A DNA stretch of 42,572 bases from an uncultured Acidovorax sp. (GTDB lineage: Bacteria > Pseudomonadota > Gammaproteobacteria > Burkholderiales > Burkholderiaceae_C). The notes below the pieces were generated by a model. That model was not told where the DNA came from. It ran no database searches and was given only the letters and a program-made list of their open reading frames with translations. The translations under genes were made by a program, and so were the position numbers. Shown here piece after piece: positions 33,616 to 42,572 of this stretch (position 1 is its first letter; each line of letters opens with the position of its first letter). The stretch is from NCBI GenBank assembly GCA_913774625.1, contig CAJYHL010000034.1, forward strand, positions 1 to 42,572, written 5' to 3'.

Positions 33616-34749
33616 ATGCCCGCGACCATGGACGCCCCCTCCATCGCCTGGATCCACATCGGCGACCTGCACATGGACGAGGCCGACGGCTGGGCCAGCC
33701 AGCCGCGCCTGCAGGCCATCGTGCAGGAGCTCAACGCCCATGCGGGTCTGGCCGACTTCGTCTATCTGCCCGGCGACAACGCCAACCATGCCACGCCGGC
33801 GCAGTACCGCGCCATCGCCGAGGCACTGGCGCCGCTGCGCCTGCCCGTGCGCGCCATTCCCGGCGACCACGACTTCGAGGGCGGCAGCCTCGCCGCCTAC
33901 GAGGCCGCCTTTCCCCCGCAGCAGCGGCCCGAGCAGGAAGTGATCGCCGGCCACCGCTGCATCTTCGCGGACGTGGTCAGCGCCGGCGCGGGCGGCCCGG
34001 ACTTCCGGCTCAGCGCGCACCATCGCCACCGCATCGCCCGCCAGCTGGCGCTGGCGGAAGCGGCCGGCGAAGTGCCGCTGGTCTTCATGCACTGCTATCC
34101 CGGCGACCTCGCGGCCGACGGCGACGCGCTGGCGCGGCTCTTCGCCGACGCGCGCGTGCCCTTCGTCGATACCGGCCACACGCACTACAACGAACTGCTC
34201 AACGACGGCGCCGTGGTCTATGGCGCGACGCGCTCCACGGCGCAGATCGAGGAAGGCGGGGGCCTGCCCGGCTTCTCGGTGGTCTGCGTGCATGGCGGCG
34301 TGCCCAGCTGGCGCTTCCGCCCCCTGGGCGCGCCCTGGCCGCATGTGCAGATCGTCGCGCCCTGCGACCTGCGCCTGGTCACCCGGCCCTCGCAGCCCGG
34401 CCAGGTGCCGCGCCCGGGCACCCTGCAGGTGGTGGCGCGGCGCTTCGGCGATTCGCCGGCCCCCATGCTGGCCGCGCTGGACGGCGGCGAGGCGGTGGCC
34501 ATGCAGCCGGCCCGGGCCGGCTTCTGGGAAGCCCGCCTGGCCGTGAACGCTCCGGGCCTGCACCGCATCGCGGTCGCCTGCGGCGAGGCGCGCGACACCG
34601 TCGAGGTGCTGGTGCGCGCGGCCGACGGCGTGCCCAAGCGCGGACCGCTGGTGGCGCCGGGCCAAACCTGCCATGCGGTGGGCGCCTGGCCGGCCGCCGG
34701 CATCGACGGCCTGCAGCTGGGCCCCAACCGCAACGGCGGCGACTGGTGA
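33616..34749 (+). CDS. metallophosphoesterase
   Basis: 377 aa. The dinuclear-metal phosphoesterase motifs occur in order: GDLHMDE (D-x-H), LPGDNANH (GDxxx), IPGDHDFEGG (usual GNHD/E), FMHCYPGD and DTGHTHYNE (GHxH). The catalytic Asn of GNHD is an Asp here, an unusual change in a residue that normally binds metal and phosphate. After about residue 225 comes a beta-rich C-terminal domain, and the protein ends QLGPNRNGGDW. It resembles CpdA-like cyclic-nucleotide or general phosphodiesterases; the substrate is unknown. AAGGAG at 33601 drives translation, overlapping the end of the MFS gene. Confidence 0.85.
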   Translation: MPATMDAPSIAWIHIGDLHMDEADGWASQPRLQAIVQELNAHAGLADFVYLPGDNANHATPAQYRAIAEALAPLRLPVRAIPGDHDFEGGSLAAYEAAFPPQQRPEQEVIAGHRCIFADVVSAGAGGPDFRLSAHHRHRIARQLALAEAAGEVPLVFMHCYPGDLAADGDALARLFADARVPFVDTGHTHYNELLNDGAVVYGATRSTAQIEEGGGLPGFSVVCVHGGVPSWRFRPLGAPWPHVQIVAPCDLRLVTRPSQPGQVPRPGTLQVVARRFGDSPAPMLAALDGGEAVAMQPARAGFWEARLAVNAPGLHRIAVACGEARDTVEVLVRAADGVPKRGPLVAPGQTCHAVGAWPAAGIDGLQLGPNRNGGDW

Positions 34750-34756
34750 AGGTTGG

Positions 34757-35230
34757 CTAGTCGCGGAACAGCTCGAAGCCAGCGCGGCGCTGCTGGATGC
34801 GCCAGCCCTCGGCCGTGTACACGAAGCGGTCGGCGAAGAAGCCCAGCCGCTGGCGCGGGTCGGCGGGCCGGCCGTGCGGGCCGGCCTCCGCACCGGCATC
34901 GGCCGTCCACACCAGCACGCGGCTGGTGGCGCTGGCCGTGCCGTCCTGCACTCCGCCGTCGAACAGCGTGCCCAGCACCATGTGGGCGGTGATGCGTCCT
35001 GCGGGCCGCTGGCGGTAGGACTGCTCGATGGCGGCGCGGCCCGTGATGGCCGGCGCGCCCGGGCGCACCAGCTCAGCGTCTTCGGTGAATAGAGCGGCCA
35101 GCGCGGCGGCATCGCCGGCGTCGGACAGCGCGGCCGAGCGCAGCACCAGGTCGCGGCAGGCCTGTTCGGCCTGCAGCCGGTGCCAGGCGGCGGCGCAGTC
35201 CGGCTCGGGAGCCGGGGCTTCAGCCGTCAT
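34757..35230 (-). CDS. SnoaL-like / NTF2-fold protein
   Basis: 157 aa. The NTF2-like cone is shown by ACRDLVLRSAALSDAGDAAA, LAALFTEDAELVRPG, ITGRAAIEQSYRQRPAG and the C-terminal DRFVYTAEGWRIQQRRAG. The family contains small hydrolases, dehydratases and ring-hydroxylating dioxygenase beta-like folds. No catalytic residue can be named safely. Its start overlaps the end of the alpha/beta hydrolase gene by 11 bases. It is the last gene of the hydratase/CoA-ligase operon, converging on the metallophosphoesterase. Confidence 0.85.
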   Translation of the reverse strand: MTAEAPAPEPDCAAAWHRLQAEQACRDLVLRSAALSDAGDAAALAALFTEDAELVRPGAPAITGRAAIEQSYRQRPAGRITAHMVLGTLFDGGVQDGTASATSRVLVWTADAGAEAGPHGRPADPRQRLGFFADRFVYTAEGWRIQQRRAGFELFRD

Positions 35231-35963
35231 GGCGGAAGTCCTCGAACCAGTGGAGCAGCGCGGTCGCCACGGCCTGCGGCTGCTCCATGGGACTCATGTG
35301 GCCGCAATGGTCCACCAGGCGGAGCATGGCATCGGGCACCATCTCCTGCATGGCCTCGTGCCGCTCGGGCGGACTCCACCGGTCCTGCTTGCCGCACACC
35401 AGCAGCAGGGGACACTGCAGGCCGCGCAGCACCGGCTCGGCATCGGGGCGCTCCAGCAGGGCGTGGATCTGCGCGGCGAAGCGCCGCGTATCGCTGCGCG
35501 CCACCATGGCCACGATGCGCTCGAACAGCGGCGTGCCGCAGACGTCGGGATGGACCATGGGCGGCACCCAGCGCCGGGCCATGGCTTCCATGCCTTCGCG
35601 CTCGGCCAGCGCCAGCAGCTCCAGGCGCCCCTGGCGTTCCTGCTCGCCTGCGGCGCCCGGCGCGCGGGCCGCGGTGCCGGTGTCCAGCAGCGCCAGCCCG
35701 GCAATGCGCCCGGGCGCCTGCCGCACCATTTCCAGCGCCACGCGGCCGCCCATGGAATGGCCGGCCAGCGCGAAGCGCGGGGCAGCCACCTGGGCCAGCA
35801 TGTAGCGGGCCATGTTCTCGATGCGGTCGATGGTGCCGTAGCTGCCGATCTCCACCGGCACGCCCTGCGCCGCCAGCGCGGCCTGCAGGGGCGCCCAGAC
35901 CGCCTCGTCGCACAGCAGGCCAGGCAGCAGCACCAGGGGCAGATTCTTCGCGTGCTCATCCAT
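35220..35963 (-). CDS. alpha/beta hydrolase
   Basis: 247 aa. The catalytic triad is visible: Ser in LAGHSMGGRVAL (about 70), Asp in VCGKQDRWSPPE and His in DHCGHMSPMEQP. An HG-like oxyanion region is seen in LVLLPGLLCDEAVW. GAGGAG upstream supports the start. Small hydrolases of this type act on esters, lactones, meta-cleavage products or acyl-CoA thioesters. In this operon, hydrolysis of a CoA thioester or an ester of the aromatic substrate is possible, but not shown. Confidence 0.88.
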   Translation of the reverse strand: MDEHAKNLPLVLLPGLLCDEAVWAPLQAALAAQGVPVEIGSYGTIDRIENMARYMLAQVAAPRFALAGHSMGGRVALEMVRQAPGRIAGLALLDTGTAARAPGAAGEQERQGRLELLALAEREGMEAMARRWVPPMVHPDVCGTPLFERIVAMVARSDTRRFAAQIHALLERPDAEPVLRGLQCPLLLVCGKQDRWSPPERHEAMQEMVPDAMLRLVDHCGHMSPMEQPQAVATALLHWFEDFRHDG

Positions 35964-36026
35964 GTCGGTTCTCCTCGTCCTCGTTGCGGGCCCCGCCGTC
36001 GCCCGGCCGCCGCTGCCGCAGCGCCG

Positions 36027-36965
36027 TCAGCAGCAGCCCGGGCCCGCGGGGGGCTTCAGCCGCTGGTAGCGGCCCAGCACCGGGTCGCGGTCCAGGCCCA
36101 GCAGCTGGATGGCATTGCGCTTGAGGATCAGCGGGCGCACCTCGGGGCGGATATCGAGCGCCTCGAAATCCTTGAGCCAGCGGTCCGGCGTGATGACGGG
36201 GTAGTCGGAGCCGAACAATACCTTGTGCTTGAGCAGCGTGTTGGCATATTGCACCAGCTGCGGCGGAAAGTAGCGCGGCGACCAGCCCGAGAGGTCGATA
36301 TAGACGTTGGGCTTGTGCGTGGCCACGGCCAGCGCGTTGTCCTGCCAGGGAAAGGACGGGTGCGCGATGACGATGGGCATGACCGGGAAGTCCACCGCCA
36401 CGTCGTCCAGGTACATGGGGTCGGAATACTTCAGGCGGATGCCGCCGCCGCCCGGCAGGCCCGCGCCCACGCCCGTCTGGCCGCTGTGGAAGATGGCGGG
36501 CAGGCCGGCTTCGGCGATGGCTTCGTACACGGTGTAGGCCGCCCGGTCGTTGGGGTAGAAGCCCTGGGCCGAGGGGTGAAACTTGAAGCCGCGCACGCCG
36601 TGCTCGGCCACCAGGCGCCGCACTTCGCGCGCGCCCATCTTGCCGCGCATCGGGTCGATGCTGGCGAAGGGGATCAGCACGTCGGGGTGGCGCGCCGCGT
36701 CTTCGGCCACCTCTTCGTTGCTGATGCGGAACTGGCCGGTCTCGCGCTCGGTATCGACCGGGAAGATCACCGCCAGCATGCGGCGCTCGCGGTAGTAGGC
36801 CGCCGTCTCGTCGATGGTCGGGCGCGGCAGCGACTGCTTGAAATACGCGTCCATCGCCGCGTCGATGGCGATGGCGACTTCGTCGGGCGGGTTGCGTGTG
36901 GAGCGCGTCGCATGCGTGTGCATGTCGATGGCGACCACCGCATCGAGGAACGGCGCCCCGGCCAT
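36027..36965 (-). CDS. amidohydrolase-2 family metal-dependent hydrolase/decarboxylase
   Basis: 312 aa TIM-barrel protein. Likely metal ligands are His residues in AIDMHTHATRS, FKFHPSAQGF, IFHSGQTG and IAHPSFPW, and Asp in LFGSDYPVITPDR. The amidohydrolase-2 group includes gamma-resorcylate and 5-carboxyvanillate decarboxylases and 4-oxalomesaconate hydratases, all enzymes of phenolic breakdown. That fits the island, but the exact reaction cannot be told. The gene starts 2 bases after the stop of the CoA ligase gene and is translationally coupled. Confidence 0.87.
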   Translation of the reverse strand: MAGAPFLDAVVAIDMHTHATRSTRNPPDEVAIAIDAAMDAYFKQSLPRPTIDETAAYYRERRMLAVIFPVDTERETGQFRISNEEVAEDAARHPDVLIPFASIDPMRGKMGAREVRRLVAEHGVRGFKFHPSAQGFYPNDRAAYTVYEAIAEAGLPAIFHSGQTGVGAGLPGGGGIRLKYSDPMYLDDVAVDFPVMPIVIAHPSFPWQDNALAVATHKPNVYIDLSGWSPRYFPPQLVQYANTLLKHKVLFGSDYPVITPDRWLKDFEALDIRPEVRPLILKRNAIQLLGLDRDPVLGRYQRLKPPAGPGCC

Positions 36966-36967
36966 GT

Positions 36968-39103
36968 TCAGCGCACCACGACCAGCGCGTCGAGCGCCAG
37001 CACGCCGCGCCCTTCGCCGTAGGCCACCAGCGGGTTGATGTCGATCTCGGCGATGTCGGGCCGCGCAGCCATCAGCGCGCCCACCGTGGCCACGGCCTGC
37101 GCCACGGCCTGCAGATCGACCGGCGGCGCACCGCGGAAGCCCTGCAGCAGCTTGGCGCCCTTGAGCGCGCGCAGCCGCGAGACGATGGCCGGCAGCGGCA
37201 GGTCGGCGCACAGCAGCTGCACGTCGCCCAGCGCCTCCACCCAGATGCCGCCCAGGCCCACCATCACGACCGGGCCCCACTGCGGATCGCGCACCGCGCC
37301 GATCACCAGCTCCAGGCCGCGCTCGCCCATGGCCTCGACCAGCACGCCGTCCAGCACCAGGCTGGCGTCGTGGCGGCGGATGTTGTCGTGCAGCTGCTGC
37401 CAGCCGGCGCGCAGCGCGGCTTCGTCCCGGATGTTCAGCAGCACGCCGCCGGCCTCGGTCTTGTGGGCCAGGCGCCCGGCCTGGGCCTTGAGCACCACCG
37501 GGTAGCCGATGCGCGCCGCCACGGCCACGGCCTCTTCCGGGGTGGTGGCCAGCGCACCGGCCGGCGTGGCCAGGCCTGCGGCGCGCAGCAGTTCCTTGCC
37601 CTGCCATTCGGGCAGCGTGCCCTGGGGCAACGCGGGCAGGCCCGCCAGCGCCGGGGCTGCGGGCGCGTCGGTCTTGGCCTGCCATTCGGCCTGCAGCCGG
37701 CCATGGCGGGCGAAGCGGGCCAGCGCGCGCAGGGCGCGTTCGGGCGAGCGCATCAGCACGGTGCCGGAGCGCACGGCCATCTGCTGCACCTCGGCGGGCA
37801 GGGGCACGCCCTCGTTCTGCATCACGAAGATGGCGGGCTTGCTACGGCCCTTCATGCCCTGCAGGAAGGAGTCGAGCCACACCGGCGCGAGCTGCGGCGA
37901 AGGCATGGGCAGCGACACCAGCAGGCTGCCGATGGCCGGGTCTTCCTGCTGCGCGATCACGCCCAGGCCGATCAGGTCGGGCCGGGGATCGACCAGGGTT
38001 CCCAGGTCCAGCGGGTTGCGCGGCGGCGTATAGACGGGCAGCTGCTCGCGCAGCGACTCCACCTGCGCGGGCGACATGGGCGGCATGCCCAGCTCCAGCG
38101 GTTCCAGGTAGTCCAGCGCGATGCCGCAGAGCGCGCCCGAGGCGGTGATCAGGCCCAGGCCGCCCACGGGCGGCACGGGAAAGCGCAGCATCAGCTCGCC
38201 CAGGTCGATGGCTTCTTCGAGGCTGTCCACCACCAGCACGCCGGCACGCTCCACCGCCAGTCGCATGGCCGCATGGTTGCCGGCCAGAGCCCCGGTGTGG
38301 GAGCTGGTGGCCTGCTGCGCCAGTTCGCTGCGGCCGGGGTGCAGCAGCACCACGCGCTTGCCGGCGGCGCGCATGTCGGCCAGGGCCTGCAGCACGGCGG
38401 GCACCGAGCGGATCTGCTCTGCATAGATCACCGCCGTGGCGGTGGCCGGGTCGCGGGCCAGGAAGCGCAGCACCTCGGCCAGGCCGATCTGCGCCTCGTT
38501 GCCGGTCGCCAGCACATAGGACACGGGCACGCCGCGCGACTGCAGCGCGGCCGACACGTGGACGCCGATGCCGCCGCTCTGCGCCACCACGGCCACGGCC
38601 GGGCCGTCTTCCGGGCGCAGGCGGGGCGGCAGCGTCAGCTTGACCATGGAAACGTGGAAGCCATCGACGTTGTTGAAGAAGCCGATGGTGTTGGGGCCCA
38701 GCAGGCGCATGCCGCCGGCGCGGGCGGTGTCGGCGATCTCCTGCTGCTTGGCGCGGCCTTCGTCGCCCATCTCGGCGAAGCCGGAAGCGAAGCACACGCC
38801 CGCGCGCACGCCGCGCGCCACGCAAGCCTTGACGGTGTCCAGCACCACGTCGGATGGCAGCAGCAGGATGGCCAGGTCCACGCCCTCGGGCAACTCAGCC
38901 ACCGAGGTCAGGACGGTGCGGCCATCGACCACGCCGCCGCTGCGCCCTACCAGGTGCAGCTCGCCGTCATAGCCGGCCGTCATCAGGTTCTGCAGCACGA
39001 CCATGCCGGCCGAGCCGGGCTTGGTCGAAAGGCCCACGATGGCCACCGAGCGCGGCGCCACCAGGGGTTGCAGGTCATTGGTCAACATCACTTGCGCGTC
39101 CAT
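36968..39103 (-). CDS. ADP-forming acyl-CoA synthetase (acetate--CoA ligase family)
   Basis: 711 aa single chain of the NDP-forming acyl-CoA synthetase superfamily. Order: CoA-binding Rossmann domain (about 12-105, PRSVAIVGLSTKPGSAG), and a succinyl-CoA-synthetase-like domain with the phosphorylated His in TSSHTGALAG (about 264). The ligase-CoA domain follows, then a C-terminal ATP-grasp domain (about 490-711; PVVLKAQAGRLAHKTEAGGV, VVMVGLGGIWVE, EIDINPL). It makes an acyl-CoA with ATP giving ADP. Some relatives activate ferulate or other hydroxycinnamates, which suits the surrounding genes. AAGGAG lies inside the end of the upstream hydratase gene, and the two genes abut exactly. Confidence 0.9.
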   Translation of the reverse strand: MDAQVMLTNDLQPLVAPRSVAIVGLSTKPGSAGMVVLQNLMTAGYDGELHLVGRSGGVVDGRTVLTSVAELPEGVDLAILLLPSDVVLDTVKACVARGVRAGVCFASGFAEMGDEGRAKQQEIADTARAGGMRLLGPNTIGFFNNVDGFHVSMVKLTLPPRLRPEDGPAVAVVAQSGGIGVHVSAALQSRGVPVSYVLATGNEAQIGLAEVLRFLARDPATATAVIYAEQIRSVPAVLQALADMRAAGKRVVLLHPGRSELAQQATSSHTGALAGNHAAMRLAVERAGVLVVDSLEEAIDLGELMLRFPVPPVGGLGLITASGALCGIALDYLEPLELGMPPMSPAQVESLREQLPVYTPPRNPLDLGTLVDPRPDLIGLGVIAQQEDPAIGSLLVSLPMPSPQLAPVWLDSFLQGMKGRSKPAIFVMQNEGVPLPAEVQQMAVRSGTVLMRSPERALRALARFARHGRLQAEWQAKTDAPAAPALAGLPALPQGTLPEWQGKELLRAAGLATPAGALATTPEEAVAVAARIGYPVVLKAQAGRLAHKTEAGGVLLNIRDEAALRAGWQQLHDNIRRHDASLVLDGVLVEAMGERGLELVIGAVRDPQWGPVVMVGLGGIWVEALGDVQLLCADLPLPAIVSRLRALKGAKLLQGFRGAPPVDLQAVAQAVATVGALMAARPDIAEIDINPLVAYGEGRGVLALDALVVVR

Positions 39104-39916
39104 TCAGCGGACTCCTTGGTTTGCTTGGGGGGTGACCTTGCCGGCGCGCTTTTCCAGGAAGGCCTGCATGCGCGCCTTGGCTTCGGCGTCGGACTGGGTG
39201 ATGGTGGCCATCAGGCCTTCGGTCATGAGGCCGTGCGACATGGGCTGCTCGGCGATCAGCGGCAGCGCATGCATGATGGCGAAATTGGAGAGCGGCGCGT
39301 TGGTGGCGATGCGGGCGGCCAGCTCCATGCCCTTGCTGCGGCCTTCTCCCGCAGCCACCACGTGGTGGGCCAGGCCCACGGCCATGCCTTCGTCCGCGGT
39401 ATAGACGCGGCCGGTGAGCATCATCTCGGCCACGCGCGAGGCGCCGATCAGCTTGGACACGCGCACCGATCCGCCGCCGCCCAGGAAGATGCCGCGCTGG
39501 CCTTCAGGCAGGCCGAAATAGGCGCCCTGCTCGGCCACGCGCACATGGGCGACGGAAGCCAGTTCCAGCCCGCCGCCGATCACCGCGCCGTGCATCACGC
39601 AGACCACGGGGCAGCGGCCGAACTGGATGCGCTCGAAGGCCTCGTACCAGACGCGCGAATGCATCAGGCCCTCGGCGGGGGAGGTCTCGGCCAGCTCGCT
39701 CAGGTCGAGCCCGGCGCAGAAATGTTCGCCCGCGCCGTCCAGCACCACCGCGCCGGTCGATTCCGGCAGGTTCTCGATGGCGTGGCGCAGCTCGGCGATC
39801 ACCGGCAGGCTGAGCGCGTTGCGCTTGTGCGGCCGGTTCAGGGTCACGCAGGTCACCGCGCCGTGATGGCTCACGCCGAGGTGGGTATAGGCCGTCTGTT
39901 CGTGGGCTTGGGACAT
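39104..39916 (-). CDS. enoyl-CoA hydratase/isomerase (crotonase family), copy 2
   Basis: 270 aa. CVTLNRPHKRNALS, FCAGLDLSELAET, GAVIGGGLELASVAHVRVAE and GLPEGQRGIFLGGGGSVRV place it in the crotonase family. Both catalytic glutamates are kept. It is the closest relative in the window of the hydratase at 28488-29309. It lacks the features I know from the Pseudomonas hydroxycinnamoyl-CoA hydratase-lyase, so a plain hydratase or a different lyase is likelier. It is the first gene of the five-gene minus operon, and a MarR-type operator lies 54 bases upstream. The start at 39916 (MSQAHEQ) has only a weak ribosome-binding site. Confidence 0.9.
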   Translation of the reverse strand: MSQAHEQTAYTHLGVSHHGAVTCVTLNRPHKRNALSLPVIAELRHAIENLPESTGAVVLDGAGEHFCAGLDLSELAETSPAEGLMHSRVWYEAFERIQFGRCPVVCVMHGAVIGGGLELASVAHVRVAEQGAYFGLPEGQRGIFLGGGGSVRVSKLIGASRVAEMMLTGRVYTADEGMAVGLAHHVVAAGEGRSKGMELAARIATNAPLSNFAIMHALPLIAEQPMSHGLMTEGLMATITQSDAEAKARMQAFLEKRAGKVTPQANQGVR

Positions 39917-39969
39917 GGCAGGCACCAGGTAAGGGGCTGTGGGATGGGATCCATCATCACAAACAAATG

Positions 39970-39984
39970 ATTAGCTTGGATAAC
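39970..39984. promoter_or_regulatory. MarR-type operator upstream of the hydratase/CoA-ligase operon
   Basis: On the minus strand GTTATCCAAGCTAAT, 54-68 bases before the hydratase start. It matches the thiolase-operon site (GTTAGTCTAGCTAAC on the same strand) at 11 of 15 positions. It sits in the only AT-rich stretch of the spacer. Confidence 0.55.
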
Positions 39985-40004
39985 GTTTTTCATCGTAGCC
40001 GAAT

Positions 40005-40026
40005 GCCCCGGGCAGGAACTCGGGGC
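40005..40026 (-). terminator. hairpin downstream of the sigma-54 activator gene
   Basis: GCCCCG (40005-40010) pairs with CGGGGC (40021-40026) across a ten-base loop, 37 bases past the activator stop. No T-run follows, so it is a weak candidate. Confidence 0.35.
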
Positions 40027-40062
40027 AAACCCTAGGGACCTGCACCCAGCCCAGGCGGCCCG

Positions 40063-41907
<1,845 letters not shown>

Positions 41908-42113
41908 GTTTTCGTGAACTCCATCGATATCCACCGGCTTTCCTTTTGCTGATTTGCGCAATAGCCCAGGGGCCGCCATGGTGGCACGGCCCGCGTCGCG
42001 CGACGGCCGGCGCCCCCCCGGGAAAGCCCTGAGTTCCGCGCATTTCTCCCAATGGAGCCCGCGTGCCGCACCACCGCCTTGGGGGGCTGATGCTGCACTG
42101 CAGCACACGCCGC

Positions 42114-42129
42114 TGGCATGCGGGCTGCA
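42114..42129 (+). promoter_or_regulatory. sigma-54 (-24/-12) promoter of the aldehyde dehydrogenase
   Basis: TGGCATG-CGGG-CTGCA agrees closely with TGGCACG-N4-TTGCA, with exactly ten bases between the invariant GG and GC. It points away from the divergently encoded sigma-54 activator. Transcription should start near 42140, giving a leader of about 113 bases. Confidence 0.75.
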
Positions 42130-42192
42130 ATGCAGGGACAGCCGAGCCGCTTGCCTGCCTGCCTGCGCCCTGCGTCCCGGCATAGCCATTCC

Positions 42193-42207
42193 GTTAGCCC
42201 AGCTCAT
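42193..42207. promoter_or_regulatory. possible fourth MarR-type operator
   Basis: GTTAGCCCAGCTCAT keeps the left half and centre of the other three sites but has one change in the right half-site. It lies in the leader between the sigma-54 start and the dehydrogenase gene, where a bound repressor could block elongation. Confidence 0.35.
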
Positions 42208-42252
42208 TTTTAACAAAAGCAAGCATCACCCCTGATCCGAGGAGACAACCGC

Positions 42253-42572
42253 ATGCCATCCGCACAAGCCTTTCTCGCTCCCCACCGCTGGAGCCAGCAC
42301 CTCTTCGACGGCAGCTGGCAGCCCGCCGCGCACCGGCTCGACATCGTGGAGCCCGCCACCGGCCAGGTGATGGCCACCACCGGCCAGGCCACCCCGCACG
42401 ACGTGGCGCAGGCCGCAGCGCGGGCGCAGCAGGCCCAGCCCGGCTGGGCCGCCCAGCCGCCGCGCGAGCGCGCCGCCGTCTTCCACCGCGCCGCCGCGCT
42501 GCTGCAGCAGCACTTCGACGAACTGGCCCTCTGGGTGACGCGCGAGACCGGCGGAGCGCTTTTCAAGGGCCA
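42253..42572 (+). CDS. aldehyde dehydrogenase, benzaldehyde/vanillin dehydrogenase-like (partial)
   Basis: Only the first 106 codons are inside the window; the gene runs off the right edge. GAGGAGA lies 8 nt before the ATG. The fragment has the N-terminal features of the NAD(P)+ aldehyde dehydrogenases: LFDGSWQPAAHRLDIVEPAT, DVAQAAARAQQAQPGWAAQP, RERAAVFHRAAALL and WVTRETGGALFKG. These resemble XylC-type benzaldehyde dehydrogenases. With the phenol-sensing activator next door, oxidation of an aromatic aldehyde such as benzaldehyde or vanillin is likely. The catalytic Cys and Glu lie outside the window. Confidence 0.85.
   Translation, partial: MPSAQAFLAPHRWSQHLFDGSWQPAAHRLDIVEPATGQVMATTGQATPHDVAQAAARAQQAQPGWAAQPPRERAAVFHRAAALLQQHFDELALWVTRETGGALFKG

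Larger units (their letters stand above)
41908..42252. other. 345-base divergent regulatory region
   Basis: No gene. It contains a perfect 12-bp palindrome CGTCGCGCGACG (41994-42005), about 140 bases before the predicted sigma-54 start and so a candidate activator site. A perfect inverted repeat TGCTGC-ACT-GCAGCA (42091-42105) lies just upstream of the -24 element. The -24/-12 promoter and a MarR-like site further right are listed separately. Confidence 0.5.

Noticed and set aside
39104-39916. Assignment as hydroxycinnamoyl-CoA hydratase-lyase (vanillin synthase)
   Set aside because: The sequence does not resemble the Pseudomonas enzyme beyond the general crotonase fold, so only the family is claimed.
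36896-39970. Plus-strand open frame of 1024 codons opposite the CoA ligase and hydratase genes
   Set aside because: It is a His/Gln/Gly/Arg-rich antisense shadow caused by high GC3. The minus strand holds complete, motif-rich genes with ribosome-binding sites.
42091-42105. TGCTGC-ACT-GCAGCA as the activator binding site
   Set aside because: It lies only about 10 bases upstream of the -24 element, too close for the usual enhancer position. The 41994-42005 palindrome is better placed.

Overview
The window is high-GC (roughly two-thirds G+C), densely packed DNA without tRNA, rRNA, CRISPR or insertion-sequence genes. Gene content and family resemblance point to a betaproteobacterium of the Comamonadaceae (Acidovorax/Paracidovorax/Delftia/Comamonas-like). 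That assignment is an inference from protein style, not from a marker gene.

Layout. (1) 306-5533, minus strand: the urea ABC importer operon urtA-urtB-urtC-urtD, with a candidate sigma-54 promoter and an 18-bp palindrome upstream. Dispersed hairpin elements sit between urtA/urtB and urtB/urtC. urtE is not in the window. (2) 5741-7281: a fluoride riboswitch leader and a CLC-type antiporter with the features of the fluoride-exporting branch. (3) 7289-11261: an Lrp/AsnC regulator divergent from a glutathione S-transferase, a cytochrome b561-YceI-YceI redox/lipid-binding operon, and a small secreted protein with a TTG start. (4) 11347-18530: a 5-oxoproline (lactam) operon encoding an MFS transporter, PxpA, a DUF1445 D-glutamate-cyclase-like protein, a PxpB-PxpC fusion and a biotin carboxylase/biotin-carrier fusion. 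It is divergent from a GntR/FCD regulator whose probable operator (TNGTNNNACNA class) lies in the intergenic region. (5) 18743-24355: an orphan type VI secretion cargo module: a DUF4123 chaperone, a 1159-residue VasX-like effector with a hydrophobic C-terminal block, and a three-helix membrane protein likely to be its immunity factor. Base composition changes inside the effector and again inside the putative immunity gene. (6) 24542-25246: a DUF3334 protein with a CheC/CheX-type phosphatase signature.

(7) 25418-42572: a catabolic island for what looks like a phenolic or phenylpropanoid acid degraded through CoA thioesters. The plus-strand operon has a thiolase, a fused CoA-transferase, an enoyl-CoA hydratase and a short-chain dehydrogenase, that is, one full beta-oxidation turn. 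The minus-strand operon has a second enoyl-CoA hydratase, an ADP-forming acyl-CoA synthetase, an amidohydrolase, an alpha/beta hydrolase and a SnoaL-like protein. Between them lie a MarR regulator, two transporters and a metallophosphoesterase. At the right edge a XylR/DmpR/MopR-type sigma-54 activator, with its aromatic-sensing residues conserved, faces a benzaldehyde-dehydrogenase-like gene that runs off the window and has a -24/-12 promoter. A 15-bp imperfect palindrome recurs upstream of the thiolase operon, the second hydratase operon, the MarR gene and, more weakly, the aldehyde dehydrogenase. It looks like a shared MarR operator tying the island into one regulon.

The most interesting observations are the MarR-type operator family, the dispersed hairpin element with compensatory base changes that starts just after stop codons, the compositionally mosaic effector/immunity block, the co-operonic biotin carboxylase and KipI-KipA fusion (together a urea-carboxylase-like set of parts), and the fluoride riboswitch with a perfect alternative pairing partner downstream.
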